Assembly (NCBI RefSeq): GCF_011089895.1
Contig: NZ_JAANAT010000004.1
Span: 620,001 to 684,000 of the forward strand
Reading direction: 5' to 3'
DNA length: 64,000 nucleotides
DNA from: Mucilaginibacter inviolabilis
GTDB lineage: Bacteria; Bacteroidota; Bacteroidia; Sphingobacteriales; Sphingobacteriaceae
The notes beneath the pieces were generated by a model. That model did not search any database. It worked only from the letters and a program-made list of their open reading frames with translations, and was not told where the DNA came from. This document shows, piece by piece, positions 44,218-53,637 of this stretch (positions are counted from its first letter, which is position 1; each line of letters begins with the position of its first letter). Both the position numbers and the translations under genes were made by a program.

Positions 44218-44406
44218 ATGGTTGAGCGAAATTATAACAACAAAAAGTACTATTGTTCTACCTGTAAAAATCAGTTTCATTTTCAAATGCACAGAAACTG
44301 GTTTGTTAAAAATATTTTATTTTTTCTGCCTGTAAGAAAATTTTTCTGTGCCAAGTGTCAGAAAGCTGTATACATTTTGGTGCAAAATGATGGATGGGCA
44401 AACTAA
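44218..44406 (+). CDS. Zinc-ribbon microprotein B, tandem paralogue
   Basis: A 62-residue protein with CxxC pairs at YCSTC (about residue 13) and FCAKC (about 43). The linker HRNWFVKNILFFLPVRK matches the RGALFKTLLFWMPVKR of the upstream gene at the same relative place. It follows that gene by 56 bp, with an AT-rich gap, and its stop overlaps the stop of the CtlX gene by 4 bp, tail to tail. Both paralogues seem intact. Role unknown: zinc storage, an adaptor or a transcription accessory are all possible. Confidence 0.75.
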   Translation: MVERNYNNKKYYCSTCKNQFHFQMHRNWFVKNILFFLPVRKFFCAKCQKAVYILVQNDGWAN

Positions 44407-45335
44407 TGATCTGATGCGGCAGGCAAATGCACTTCCGCCATCATGCAACGGGCACTGCCGCCACCATTGGTTTCAATCGTATTGATATCAGCATAAACCA
44501 ACTTTCCGTATTTTTGGAGTGCGCTTTTCTGGTCTTCATGAAGTGCATCGTAAGCATTTTTCGACATCACGATCAGGGTTTCGTCAGTCTTGTTCTTTAC
44601 CTCCAGCATATTGCCGGCGAACCGGTTCATTTGTTCAAATGATATTTCAATAATTTCTTTTTGGGTTGATCGCAGCGATTCCAGAACTTCTATTTTTTCA
44701 TGAGGATTAGGAATGCTGTCGGAACAAATAACAGTAAACCCACTTCCAATGCACATGAGTACATTGGTGTGATAAATAGCTTTTCCATGTTCATCAACCG
44801 CGTCAAAGCTGATGGCCTGATAGTCTACCTGTTTGCAAAATAGGTTCAACACATCTTTATCTGTACGGGGAGAAAGACAGGCATAGGCTATTTTATTTTC
44901 CCTGTCGAGTACCATACTGCCTGTACCTTCCAGAAATTTGGTTTCGTCTTCAAAACGACTTAAATCTATAACATGGTTTATCTTGAAATGATCCTCCAGT
45001 TTACTGATGAGGTCTTCCCTTCGTTCCAACCGACGGTTTTCGGCCTGCATGGGGTATAAAAACACCTGACCATCGGCATGAAACGATACCCAATTGTTCG
45101 GAAAGATAGAATCGGGTGTATGCGGCTGTGGAGTATCATCAACCACAGTAACATTTACCCCATTTTCTTTCAGTGTTTTTACAAAACCATTAAATTCTGT
45201 CAGGGCCTTATCCTGCACAGCCTGTTGATCCGCATCACGGTTCTGAAAAGCGTTACTCCCGGCTGTTTGTTCATTAAAGCCGAAACTTACCGGCCTGATC
45301 ATTAATATATTATTGGTTGATTGATGGTTGGTCAT
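44403..45335 (-). CDS. ctlX: Citrulline-utilisation hydrolase, CtlX type
   Basis: A 310-residue protein of the amidinotransferase (guanidino-group-modifying) superfamily. The segment SIFPNNWVSFHADGQVFLYPM and later NRRLERREDLI are hallmarks; the catalytic Cys is in GGGSARCMMAEVHLP near the C-terminus, and His in the IYHTNVLMCIG strand supplies the second residue. Family knowledge links CtlX to citrulline use, with hydrolysis of a guanidino- or ureido-type bond. It lies between the zinc-ribbon pair and the arginine deiminase gene, the latter running in the same direction 82 bp upstream. Substrate is inference from the name of the family. Confidence 0.9.
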   Translation of the reverse strand: MTNHQSTNNILMIRPVSFGFNEQTAGSNAFQNRDADQQAVQDKALTEFNGFVKTLKENGVNVTVVDDTPQPHTPDSIFPNNWVSFHADGQVFLYPMQAENRRLERREDLISKLEDHFKINHVIDLSRFEDETKFLEGTGSMVLDRENKIAYACLSPRTDKDVLNLFCKQVDYQAISFDAVDEHGKAIYHTNVLMCIGSGFTVICSDSIPNPHEKIEVLESLRSTQKEIIEISFEQMNRFAGNMLEVKNKTDETLIVMSKNAYDALHEDQKSALQKYGKLVYADINTIETNGGGSARCMMAEVHLPAASDH

Positions 45336-45340
45336 TTTAT

Positions 45341-45405
45341 TTAGTCATTAAGTCATTTAGTCATTGGATCATTAAGTTTTTTTAGAAAATGACTTAATGA
45401 CCCAA
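45341..45405. repeat. Palindrome with AGTCATTA word arms
   Basis: The left part (45341-45376) has AGTCATT units followed by ATTGGATCATTAAG; the right arm 45392-45405 (CTTAATGACCCAAT) pairs with 45363-45376 with one mismatch. Outer AGTCATT copies find complementary TGACTTA on the right. It lies between the arginine deiminase and CtlX genes, both on the minus strand. Confidence 0.78.
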
Positions 45406-45416
45406 TAAATTGATGA

Positions 45417-46859
45417 TTATAAAACTTTATCTCTTAAAAGCGGCATGCTCATGCAATGAAAACCACCGCGGGCTCTGGAAAGCTCTGCCGATGGCATTAA
45501 AATTAAAGTGTTGGTCAGGTTTTGCGGATCAAGTTCGCCGGATTCAAATTTCTGCAGCAGGTCATTTACTCTAATCACACTAAAGCCGTTTTGTTTAAAG
45601 GCTTCCACGGTTTTATCATTACGATCGTATCCTAAAACTACGCCTTCTTTAATGGCCAATAGGTTGCAAGAATCTGTCCATTGTTCACGGGCATCAAATG
45701 GGAACGTATTATTGCCCGAGTAGATGAATTTTGTTTTATGACCGCTTTGCAAATCATTTTCGCTGATATCTGCTAACAAATCTTCAATGCAGCCAAATAA
45801 TCTTGGCTTCTCGCCTTTTTCAAATTGTACAATTTCTGGTCGTTCCTTTTGTTTTTTATCAGCAAACCAGGATATAGGCTCTTGTTCTTCAATAGGGGCT
45901 TCGGCAACAGCCAGCGAGCGTAACAGTACCCAGGTATCGCGTTTAACCTGCGTGAAAACCGTATCAATGTGCATGTAATCGCGCTTGTGCGGAATTTTTA
46001 CAATGGTTACTTTCTTCACTACATCATTGTCAAACAAAAGTTTAATGGCTTCATTGGCTCCGCTGATTGAGGTGCGTTCGCTGCAGCCGATAACCAGGTG
46101 TTGTGGACTTACCATCATTACATCGCCACCCTCCAGGGTTGTTTTTTCGAGATTGTCTTCGCCGGGGCGTAAAAAATGCTGTGCGGTTTCCGGTATCTCT
46201 AAAATGTTGTTGCGGTACTCCGTAAACAATGGATGATTAAAAAATATATATCGTGCCAGTAATGTTTCGCGGAAGCGTGCTTTTTTTGCAGGCTTATTCA
46301 ACAGCATGTGGTTATTAATGGCAATGCCAATATCCCTCGAGAAAATAAGATTAGGTATTGGCGCGAAGATCATTTCTTCGGTACTTAATGAGCCCGATAT
46401 AAATATTTTAGACAGCTCAACAGGATCGGTATCAATTAATTGCTGCTGCAGACGATAATTACAGCTTTCAATAGCGCAAACTGATGCTACCAGTTTTTCG
46501 CGGATATCGGCTTGTTTTAAAATATCGGCAAGCAGGGTTTGTATCTCAATTACTTTTCCCGAAGCATGAAAATCAGGATTGTCAGGTTTAAAAAATGCAC
46601 GTTGATGATCTTGATCAACTTGCTGTAGTTTACCTTTGATCTTATCCGGATCTAAAAAATAAAGCAACAGTTTTACGTAATAATCATATTCGTTTTTACG
46701 CATGGTATCCAGATGTACAATATCTTCAAACAGCCAGTCCTGGGCTTTTGAGGGTACTACTTTACCAAGTCCGCTATCAGGACTATGGATGAGTAAGGTA
46801 CGGAGTGTTCCAATTTCGGAGGCTACATCTATTTTAAAATCGTTGTTTTTAAGTGTCAT
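45417..46859 (-). CDS. arcA: Arginine deiminase family protein
   Basis: About 480 residues. Starts at the ATG at 46859 (MTLKNNDFKIDVASEIGTLR); the upstream ATG at 46880 would add seven residues with no match to the family. Guanidino-group motifs: FSRDIGIAI near residue 183, LEGGDVMMVSPQHLV, and HIDTVFTQVK with the catalytic His; the catalytic Cys is in RGGFHCMSMPLLRDK close to the C-terminus. It hydrolyses arginine to citrulline and ammonia. Bacterial ArcA is about 410 residues, so this is longer, with an insertion in the middle, which makes a sister subfamily possible. The CtlX gene follows. Confidence 0.88.
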   Translation of the reverse strand: MTLKNNDFKIDVASEIGTLRTLLIHSPDSGLGKVVPSKAQDWLFEDIVHLDTMRKNEYDYYVKLLLYFLDPDKIKGKLQQVDQDHQRAFFKPDNPDFHASGKVIEIQTLLADILKQADIREKLVASVCAIESCNYRLQQQLIDTDPVELSKIFISGSLSTEEMIFAPIPNLIFSRDIGIAINNHMLLNKPAKKARFRETLLARYIFFNHPLFTEYRNNILEIPETAQHFLRPGEDNLEKTTLEGGDVMMVSPQHLVIGCSERTSISGANEAIKLLFDNDVVKKVTIVKIPHKRDYMHIDTVFTQVKRDTWVLLRSLAVAEAPIEEQEPISWFADKKQKERPEIVQFEKGEKPRLFGCIEDLLADISENDLQSGHKTKFIYSGNNTFPFDAREQWTDSCNLLAIKEGVVLGYDRNDKTVEAFKQNGFSVIRVNDLLQKFESGELDPQNLTNTLILMPSAELSRARGGFHCMSMPLLRDKVL

Positions 46860-46945
46860 AAATAGGTATGAGAAGAGCAAATCTATTGAGAATAATCAAC
46901 ATTTTATTATAACAAGGATATTAGCAATTTAATTAATTTTGCCGA

Positions 46946-48712
46946 ATGGATTTTATTATTGAGGCGGCTGTTAAAGCAATAAAACAACTATATCAAACAG
47001 ATGTAGCCCCGGCTGCTATAAGTTTACAGGAAACCCGAAAAGAATTTGAAGGGCAAATAACTATAGTAACATTTCCTTTTACCAAATTTTCGCGCAAAGG
47101 CCCAGAGCAAACGGGTGCCGAAATAGGCGAATACCTGAAAAATGAAGTAAAGGAAATTGCCGCGTTTAACGTGATTAAAGGTTTTCTGAATATTTCTATC
47201 AGTGATGAATACTGGATTGGTCAATTATATAGCCATATATTGCCGGGTGGTTTTGCCGTAACCAAGTCCAATGGTCAAAAAGTAATGGTGGAATATTCGT
47301 CACCCAATACCAACAAGCCACTGCACCTGGGACATATCCGTAATAACCTCTTAGGTTATTCTGTAGCGCAGATATTAGGCGCGGCCGGTTATGAAGTAGT
47401 AAAAGCAAACCTGGTGAACGATCGCGGTATACACATATGCAAATCCATGCTGGCCTGGCAAATGTTTGGCAATGGTGAAACACCTGAGTCGTCGGGTATG
47501 AAAGGTGATCATTTGGTAGGTAAATATTATGTGCTTTTTGATAAGGCTTATAAAACTCAGATCGAAGAGCTGAAAGCTGAAGGGCAAAGTGAGGATGAAG
47601 CCAAAAAGAATGCTCCTGTTATCAAAGAAGCTCAGCAAATGCTGCAAAAATGGGAGGCTGGTGATTCTGAGGTGATCAATCTGTGGAAAACCATGAATGG
47701 CTGGGTATATGCAGGGTTTGCTGAAACCTACAAGCAATTGGGCGTTGATTTCGATAAATATTACTACGAATCAAATACCTATCTTTTAGGTAAGGATATT
47801 ATAGAAGAAGGCCTGGAAAAAGGTGTTTTCTTCAAAAAGCCAGATGGCTCTGTTTGGATAGATTTAACGTCTGATGGATTGGATGAGAAACTGGTATTAC
47901 GCTCCGATGGTACATCAGTTTATATTACCCAGGATTTGGGCACTGCCCAGTTAAAATATAACGACTTTCACATGGATAAATCAATCTATGTGGTAGGTAA
48001 TGAGCAGGATTATCACTTTAAAGTACTATTCCTGATATTGCGTAAATTGGGTAAAGCCGGGGCAGATGGTTTGTTCCACTTGTCGTACGGTATGGTTGAT
48101 TTGCCATCGGGTAAAATGAAATCACGTGAGGGTACTGTAGTTGATGCCGATGATCTGATGGCCGAAATGGAAGCTACCGCTAAGGAACAAACCGAAGCTA
48201 TGGGCAAGGTTGATGGCTTTAGTGAAGAAGATAAGCAACAGTTATACCACACTATTGGTATGGGGGCGCTGAAATATTTTCTTTTAAAGGTTGATCCTAA
48301 AAAACGCTTGTTGTTTGATCCTAATGAGTCGGTTGATTTTCAAGGGCATACCGGGCCATTTATACAATACACCCATGCCCGTATCAAATCGGTGTTGAGC
48401 AGAGCCAATTATCAGGTTAATACTACAGTTGAAATTGCAGAACTTGCAGATGTTGAGCGTGATCTGATCGTATTGTTAACTCAGTTTCCTGATGTTATCC
48501 ATACAGCAGCTAATGACTATAGTCCGGCAGTTATAGCAAACTACGTATACGAACTAGCTAAGGTTTACAATAAATTCTATCACGAAAAATCAATCCTCCA
48601 GGCCGAGGACGAGATATCAAAGCAATTTCGCTTGCAGTTATCGGCATCATCGGCCAAAGTGATCAGTAAGGCCATGAACCTGCTGGGTATTGATGTACCT
48701 GAGCGAATGTAG
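46946..48712 (+). CDS. argS: Arginyl-tRNA synthetase
   Basis: A 588-residue class I synthetase that loads arginine on tRNA-Arg in the cytoplasm. N-terminal Add1-type domain at about 1-85; HIGH-type HLGHIRNNL near residue 129; catalytic core with YVVGNEQDYHFKVL; KMSKS-type loop KMKSREGTVV; the C-terminal DALR anticodon domain begins around 465 (ELADVERDLIVLL) and ends in MNLLGIDVPERM. The KMKS form is common in Bacteroidetes. It stands divergent from the arginine deiminase gene, 86 bp apart, so both may share a control region. Confidence 0.98.
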   Translation: MDFIIEAAVKAIKQLYQTDVAPAAISLQETRKEFEGQITIVTFPFTKFSRKGPEQTGAEIGEYLKNEVKEIAAFNVIKGFLNISISDEYWIGQLYSHILPGGFAVTKSNGQKVMVEYSSPNTNKPLHLGHIRNNLLGYSVAQILGAAGYEVVKANLVNDRGIHICKSMLAWQMFGNGETPESSGMKGDHLVGKYYVLFDKAYKTQIEELKAEGQSEDEAKKNAPVIKEAQQMLQKWEAGDSEVINLWKTMNGWVYAGFAETYKQLGVDFDKYYYESNTYLLGKDIIEEGLEKGVFFKKPDGSVWIDLTSDGLDEKLVLRSDGTSVYITQDLGTAQLKYNDFHMDKSIYVVGNEQDYHFKVLFLILRKLGKAGADGLFHLSYGMVDLPSGKMKSREGTVVDADDLMAEMEATAKEQTEAMGKVDGFSEEDKQQLYHTIGMGALKYFLLKVDPKKRLLFDPNESVDFQGHTGPFIQYTHARIKSVLSRANYQVNTTVEIAELADVERDLIVLLTQFPDVIHTAANDYSPAVIANYVYELAKVYNKFYHEKSILQAEDEISKQFRLQLSASSAKVISKAMNLLGIDVPERM

Positions 48713-48721
48713 TTTGATGTG

Positions 48722-48857
48722 AAAATGTGCGGATATGCAGATGCGCGAATGAATAAACGATTAATTATAAAGTGTAAATAAAAAAAGACCTTGCTGAGTT
48801 CAGCAAGGTCTTTTTTTATCCATCCATCATTTGCACATCTGCATATCTGCACATTTG
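48722..48857. repeat. Palindrome of ATGTGCAG words, copy 3, with a terminator inside
   Basis: Arms 48722-48751 and 48828-48857 match at 26 of 30; two of the mismatches are G-U pairs in a plus-strand transcript. Between the arms an intrinsic terminator is found at 48780. The block lies between the convergent argS and WxxGxW-lipoprotein genes. Confidence 0.88.
48780..48818. terminator. Bidirectional terminator after argS
   Basis: A-run, stem AGACCTTGCTGA / TCAGCAAGGTCT, 2-nt core and a T-run: perfect 12 bp. Lies within the outer word palindrome. Confidence 0.92.
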
Positions 48858-48861
48858 CAGC

Positions 48862-49152
48862 TTATCTCCAATAACCTCGATGCCATGCGTATCCACGATG
48901 AACGGGGTGCCAATATCCCTGTACATAAACACGGCCAGGGCGAGGATGGGCATAGTAGCCATTAATATAAGCATATCTTCCGCCCCGCCAGGCCCACTCG
49001 CCGGGAACCCAATAGGCGCCGGGATAGGGAGCAACAGGGCGTACATATACCGGTTCAACAGGGCGTTCGGCTACATAATAGTCGGCGGCGCATGAACTGA
49101 ATAAAGTGCCGGTTAAGGCCAGTAATAATCCTATTTTCGCTATCTTTTTCAT
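48862..49152 (-). CDS. Small YXWGXW-repeat lipoprotein
   Basis: A 96-residue protein with a lipobox (TLFSSCAADYY), so probably an outer-membrane or periplasmic lipoprotein. The rest is Tyr-, Trp-, Pro- and Gly-rich, with units GAYWVPGEWAWRGGRYAYI and QGYWHPVHRGYAWHRGYW that match the YXWGXW/WxxGxW repeat family of Bacteroidetes and Proteobacteria. Role unknown, perhaps envelope. The word palindrome starts just after its stop, as it faces argS tail to tail. Confidence 0.85.
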   Translation of the reverse strand: MKKIAKIGLLLALTGTLFSSCAADYYVAERPVEPVYVRPVAPYPGAYWVPGEWAWRGGRYAYINGYYAHPRPGRVYVQGYWHPVHRGYAWHRGYWR

Positions 49153-49204
49153 CTGTAAAGTGTTTTAATTAAAAATGCTTACAGATTATAGACCATTAAG
49201 ATAA

Positions 49205-50110
49205 TTATAGGTTTAATGAATTTTTGGTGAATTTGTCAGCTACTACCAGTTCTTTGCTGCCTTGGGTATACTTATAAAAGCCATTTCCTGATTTTGCACC
49301 CAAATGGCCTGCTGTTACCATATTCACCAATAACGGACAAGGTGCATATTTTTGATTGCCAAAGCCATCGTATAATACCTTTAAAATAGCCAGACAGACA
49401 TCAAGCCCTATAAAATCGGCCAATTGTAAAGGGCCCATGGGGTGAGCCATGCCCAGTTTCATCACGGTATCAATCTCTTCAACACCGGCAACCCCTTCAT
49501 ATAACGTATAAATAGCCTCGTTAATCATTGGCATTAAGATCCGGTTGGCCACAAAGCCGGGGTAGTCATTTACTTCAACCGGGTCTTTGCCTAATGTTTT
49601 GGATAATTGCATTACGGTTTGAGTAACATAATCGGTAGTAGCATAACCTCTGATCACTTCTACCAGTTTCATTACCGGTACGGGGTTCATGAAATGCATG
49701 CCTATCACATTGCCCGGATTTTTAGTAACTGCAGCAATTTGGGTAATGGATATGGACGATGTATTGGAGGCGAGGATCACTTTATCACCACAAATATCGC
49801 TGAGCTGCCTGAATAACTTCAATTTAATGTCCCTGTTCTCCGTAGCGGCCTCTATAACCAGATCAGCATTCGCCACTCCCTGTTGCAAATCGGTGTAAGT
49901 CTTAATACGACTAAGCGTATCATTTTTTAATTGTTCATCTATAGCCCCTTTTTTTAACTGGCGATCGAGATTGCTGGTGATGGTTTGTATAGCTTTATTT
50001 AAAGCGTCGGGGTTAATATCAACTAATGACACTTCAAAATTATGCTGCGCAAAAGCATGGGCAATGCCATTGCCCATTGTTCCTGAACCTATTACGGTAA
50101 TATTTTTCAT
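49205..50110 (-). CDS. 3-hydroxybutyryl-CoA / 3-hydroxyacyl-CoA dehydrogenase
   Basis: A 301-residue NAD(P)-dependent enzyme of butanoate and fatty acid metabolism that oxidises 3-hydroxyacyl-CoA. The Rossmann motif VIGSGTMGNGIAHAFAQHN is at residue 5, the catalytic ASNTSSISITQ region is near 115, His140 in IGMHFMNPVPVMKLVEVI, and VNDYPGFVANRILMPMINEA near 184. All essential residues (His, Glu, Ser, Asn) are seen. Single-domain length is typical of the bacterial Hbd. No partner thiolase or crotonase lies here. Upstream is the 355-bp gap before SusC. Confidence 0.95.
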   Translation of the reverse strand: MKNITVIGSGTMGNGIAHAFAQHNFEVSLVDINPDALNKAIQTITSNLDRQLKKGAIDEQLKNDTLSRIKTYTDLQQGVANADLVIEAATENRDIKLKLFRQLSDICGDKVILASNTSSISITQIAAVTKNPGNVIGMHFMNPVPVMKLVEVIRGYATTDYVTQTVMQLSKTLGKDPVEVNDYPGFVANRILMPMINEAIYTLYEGVAGVEEIDTVMKLGMAHPMGPLQLADFIGLDVCLAILKVLYDGFGNQKYAPCPLLVNMVTAGHLGAKSGNGFYKYTQGSKELVVADKFTKNSLNL

Positions 50111-50465
50111 GCTGATGTGAGGTTATATATTGCTTTAAAACGATAAGCTAAAGTGGCGTAAATTATTTATTTGACAAAATACCTTCAGGTACCTGGATGA
50201 TGATTGCTGTATTTATTAATAGTAGTGAAGTTTAATAGCCCAAATAGGAATAAATAATGTTGTTAGTTGTTGTAAATGAGTTTATTGCCGGTTAATTATA
50301 TCCAAGGAAATAAGAGAATATTTCAATGATAACTAGGTAATAATGTTAATAAAGTAGTCATTTTATTGTAAAATGTCATTTACTATGTAACAATCATATG
50401 TTACTAAATACAAAATTCATACTTTCATCACAATTAATTTATATAAAAACTAAAACAAAAAAAGT
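50111..50465. other. Divergent promoter region between hydroxyacyl-CoA dehydrogenase and susC
   Basis: The 355 bp hold no gene. Two starts face away, so both promoters must be here. GTAAC/GTTAC half-sites at 50387 and 50400 flank AATCATAT, a small palindrome about 65 bp before the susC start, and TACTTTCA near 50420 is close to the -7 consensus TAnnTTTG. No repeat of the intergenic word type is seen. Confidence 0.45.
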
Positions 50466-53400
50466 ATGAAGAAAACATTACTCTTGTTTTTTGTCTTAAG
50501 TATTATTTCACTAAATGGTGTATTTGCTCAGGTCAGAAAAATTACTGGAAAGGTATCAAGCGCTGACGATGGATTGCCATTATCAGGGGTCTCTGTTAAA
50601 ATTCAAGGTACTGACCGGGGTGTACAAACCAACGCTAATGGTGTGTATACCATTAGTGCTGCATCTGGCGAAAATTCGTTGGTATTTAGTTTTATTGGAT
50701 ACAACACACTAACTGTTAAAGCGGGTTCATCGCAAAAAATTGATGTAAAATTGGATCTCGTTAACAAACAATTAACAGAAGTTGTTGTGGTGGCTTATGG
50801 AACATCCAAGAAAGAAGCTTTAACAGGTTCGGTAGCTACTATTAATAAAGATGCGTTGGCGCAAAGAACGTTAACCAATGTTAATAATGCATTACAAGGT
50901 GCCGCCCCTGGTATACAGGTAACAGCGGGTAGCGGTCAACCGGGTGCTACAGGATCTGTCAGAATTCGTGGAATTGGATCTATAAATGCTTCAAGTGAGC
51001 CTTTATATGTAGTGGATGGTTCGGTATATGACCTTGGTATAGGAAATTTAAATGTTAATGATATTGATAACATATCTGTATTAAAAGATGCGTCGGCGTC
51101 GGCATTATATGGTTCAAGGGCAGCAAATGGTGTAGTTATTATTACCACACTGAAAGGTAAAAAAGGACATGACCAGTTAAACTTAAATATTAACCAGGGT
51201 ATAAGCTCAAGAGGGGTGCCTGAGTATGACCGGGTTAATGCTCAACAATATTATCCATTAGCATGGCAAGCCTATAAAAATAGCCTTGTTTACCCCGCAA
51301 GTGGTACGGGTATCAGTGCTGCTGACGCTGCAACAAAAGCTTCAGGAGCGATAAAAGGCCTATTAGGTTATAATCCTTTTAACGTAGCGGATAATAGTAT
51401 AGTAGGAACGGATGGTAAGCTTAATCCTGATGCTAAGCTTTTATACAATGATTTTGATTGGTATGCCCCATTGAAGCGTACCGGCAAAAGAACCGATGCT
51501 AATTTAAATTACAGCGGCGCTACAGATAAAAACGATTATTTCTTATCCTTGGGTTATTTAAATGATAAGGGATATATACAGAAGTCTGATTATGAAAGAT
51601 TTACTGGTAGATTAAGTTTAAATGCCAGACCTGTGAAATGGTTTAAAACCGGACTTAACCTGGCAGGAAATATTACCAAGTCGAATCAGGCAAGTGGTAT
51701 TGGTACTACAGCCTACAATAACATTTTTAGTTTTGCACGTGGTATAGGACCCATATACCCGGTATACGTTCATGATGCAAGCGGGGCATTTGTTTTAGAT
51801 GCAAATGGCAACAAAGTTTATGATCTTGGCGCCGCCCGCCCGGCCGGTGCAAGTAATGGCAGGCATGTGGTTGAAGAAACATTGTTAAATAACAACCTAT
51901 TTAAACGTAATGTTCTGAGTGCCCGTACTTATGGTGAAATATCCTTTTTGAAAGATTTTAAGTTTACTCCAAGTGCTAACGTTGATATTGATAATTATGA
52001 TGCATCAACCTATGATAACAAAATAGTAGGCGACGGTGCACCTGGTGGCCGGGCTTCTGTAAGTGCATCTACAACCACGTCATATACTATCAACCAGATA
52101 TTGAGTTATAATAAAAACCTTGACAAGCATAGCATTAGCGCAATAGCCGGTCATGAAAATTACCAGTATCAATACAAATACCTTACAGGCTCACGCAATA
52201 CCCAGGTTGTTGACGGCATTACCGAACTGGCAAACTTTACAACTACCAGTAACTTAAACTCATATACTGATGTTTATAAATTAGAGTCTTATTTTTCACA
52301 GGTAAATTACAACTATGATAGTAAGTATTTTTTAAACGGAAGTTATCGTGCCGATGGTTCATCCAAGTTTTCAAAACAAAACAGATGGGGTAATTTCTTT
52401 TCGGTAGGTGGCGCATGGTTAGTAAGTGCTGAGAACTTTTTAAATAATGTTAGCTGGCTTAATTATTTAAAGCTGCGTGCTTCTTACGGTTCTGTTGGTA
52501 ACGATAAACTGCTTGATGTGAATAGTAATGAAACTTACTATAACTACCAGTCGCTTTATAACCTGAACAATAACAATGCTTCGGAGCCTGGTTTATTATT
52601 ATATAGTTTGCCAACTCCTAACCTGAAGTGGGAAACCAATTACTCCACTGATATCGCAGTAGAGTATGGAATGTTTAAAAATAGATTACATGGTACAGTT
52701 GAGGTTTTTAACAGAAAATCAAGTAATTTACTATTTGCTGTTCCTCTTCCTGTATCTTCTGGGGTAGGTACTATTGCAAAAAACATCGGCTCTATGTATA
52801 ATAAGGGTATCGAAGTTCAGATTGCCGGCGATATAGTAAAAAGTAGGAATTTCAAATGGGATGCAACTTTAAACTGGTCGATTATCAAAAATAGGATCAC
52901 CAAAATGCCTGACGGACAACCAACTATCATTACCGGTACCAAGCAATTAGCTATTGGCCATTCTATTTATGATTACTGGTTACGTCAATGGGGTGGGGTT
53001 GATCCTTCGGATGGTTCTTCTTTGTACGTTAGAGACAAAAGTATAGCCGTAGGTAATCCTGCGCAAAGCCGTACCATTAATGGTGTCGATTATACAACTA
53101 ATCCCAATAATGCTTTATTTGCTTATTCGGGCTCGGCCATACCAAAATACTTTGGAAGTTTCGCCAATAACTTTAGCTATAAGAACTTTGCACTGAGCTT
53201 CCTGATCAATTATTCTGTAGGTGGTAAAGTTTATGACAGTAATTATCAATCCTTAATGTCATACTCAAGTTATGGTGGCGCGCTGCATGTTGATGCGCTG
53301 AAAAGCTGGCAAAAACCAGGCGATGTTACTAATGTGCCCCGTATGGATATTGGTTTGTCAACCTATAATAATGCAACATCCAACCGCTTCCTGATTGATG

Positions 53401-53624
53401 CCTCCTACTTAAGCTTCAGACAGGCAACTTTTAGCTATACCCTGCCTCAAAGCTGGGTGTCAAAAATTGATGTTCGTAATGCGCGGATATATGTAAGCGG
53501 CGAAAATCTTGGTTTAATTTCAAAACGTAAAGGTATGGATCCAACCTATGCATACAGCGGAGTTTCGGCTAATGGTTATTCTCCAACACGTTTAGTTAGT
53601 CTTGGGTTAAATGTTGGATTCTAA
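50466..53624 (+). CDS. SusC/RagA-type TonB-linked outer membrane protein
   Basis: A 1052-residue outer membrane transporter. Signal peptide residues 1-21 (ending GVFAQ). A carboxypeptidase-D-like regulatory beta domain (about 25-95, GKVSSADDGLPLSGVSVKI), the TonB box and plug near 105-215 (EVVVVAYGTSKKEALTGSVA, then RIRGIGSINASSEPLYVVDG), and a 22-strand barrel with the closing SLGLNVGF. It binds the SusD lipoprotein encoded 14 bp after it and takes up a polymeric nutrient, energised by TonB. No polysaccharide hydrolase, ECF sigma or anti-sigma gene is next to it, so the substrate remains open. Confidence 0.97.
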   Translation: MKKTLLLFFVLSIISLNGVFAQVRKITGKVSSADDGLPLSGVSVKIQGTDRGVQTNANGVYTISAASGENSLVFSFIGYNTLTVKAGSSQKIDVKLDLVNKQLTEVVVVAYGTSKKEALTGSVATINKDALAQRTLTNVNNALQGAAPGIQVTAGSGQPGATGSVRIRGIGSINASSEPLYVVDGSVYDLGIGNLNVNDIDNISVLKDASASALYGSRAANGVVIITTLKGKKGHDQLNLNINQGISSRGVPEYDRVNAQQYYPLAWQAYKNSLVYPASGTGISAADAATKASGAIKGLLGYNPFNVADNSIVGTDGKLNPDAKLLYNDFDWYAPLKRTGKRTDANLNYSGATDKNDYFLSLGYLNDKGYIQKSDYERFTGRLSLNARPVKWFKTGLNLAGNITKSNQASGIGTTAYNNIFSFARGIGPIYPVYVHDASGAFVLDANGNKVYDLGAARPAGASNGRHVVEETLLNNNLFKRNVLSARTYGEISFLKDFKFTPSANVDIDNYDASTYDNKIVGDGAPGGRASVSASTTTSYTINQILSYNKNLDKHSISAIAGHENYQYQYKYLTGSRNTQVVDGITELANFTTTSNLNSYTDVYKLESYFSQVNYNYDSKYFLNGSYRADGSSKFSKQNRWGNFFSVGGAWLVSAENFLNNVSWLNYLKLRASYGSVGNDKLLDVNSNETYYNYQSLYNLNNNNASEPGLLLYSLPTPNLKWETNYSTDIAVEYGMFKNRLHGTVEVFNRKSSNLLFAVPLPVSSGVGTIAKNIGSMYNKGIEVQIAGDIVKSRNFKWDATLNWSIIKNRITKMPDGQPTIITGTKQLAIGHSIYDYWLRQWGGVDPSDGSSLYVRDKSIAVGNPAQSRTINGVDYTTNPNNALFAYSGSAIPKYFGSFANNFSYKNFALSFLINYSVGGKVYDSNYQSLMSYSSYGGALHVDALKSWQKPGDVTNVPRMDIGLSTYNNATSNRFLIDASYLSFRQATFSYTLPQSWVSKIDVRNARIYVSGENLGLISKRKGMDPTYAYSGVSANGYSPTRLVSLGLNVGF

Positions 53625-53637
53625 AAGGAAGTTTAAT

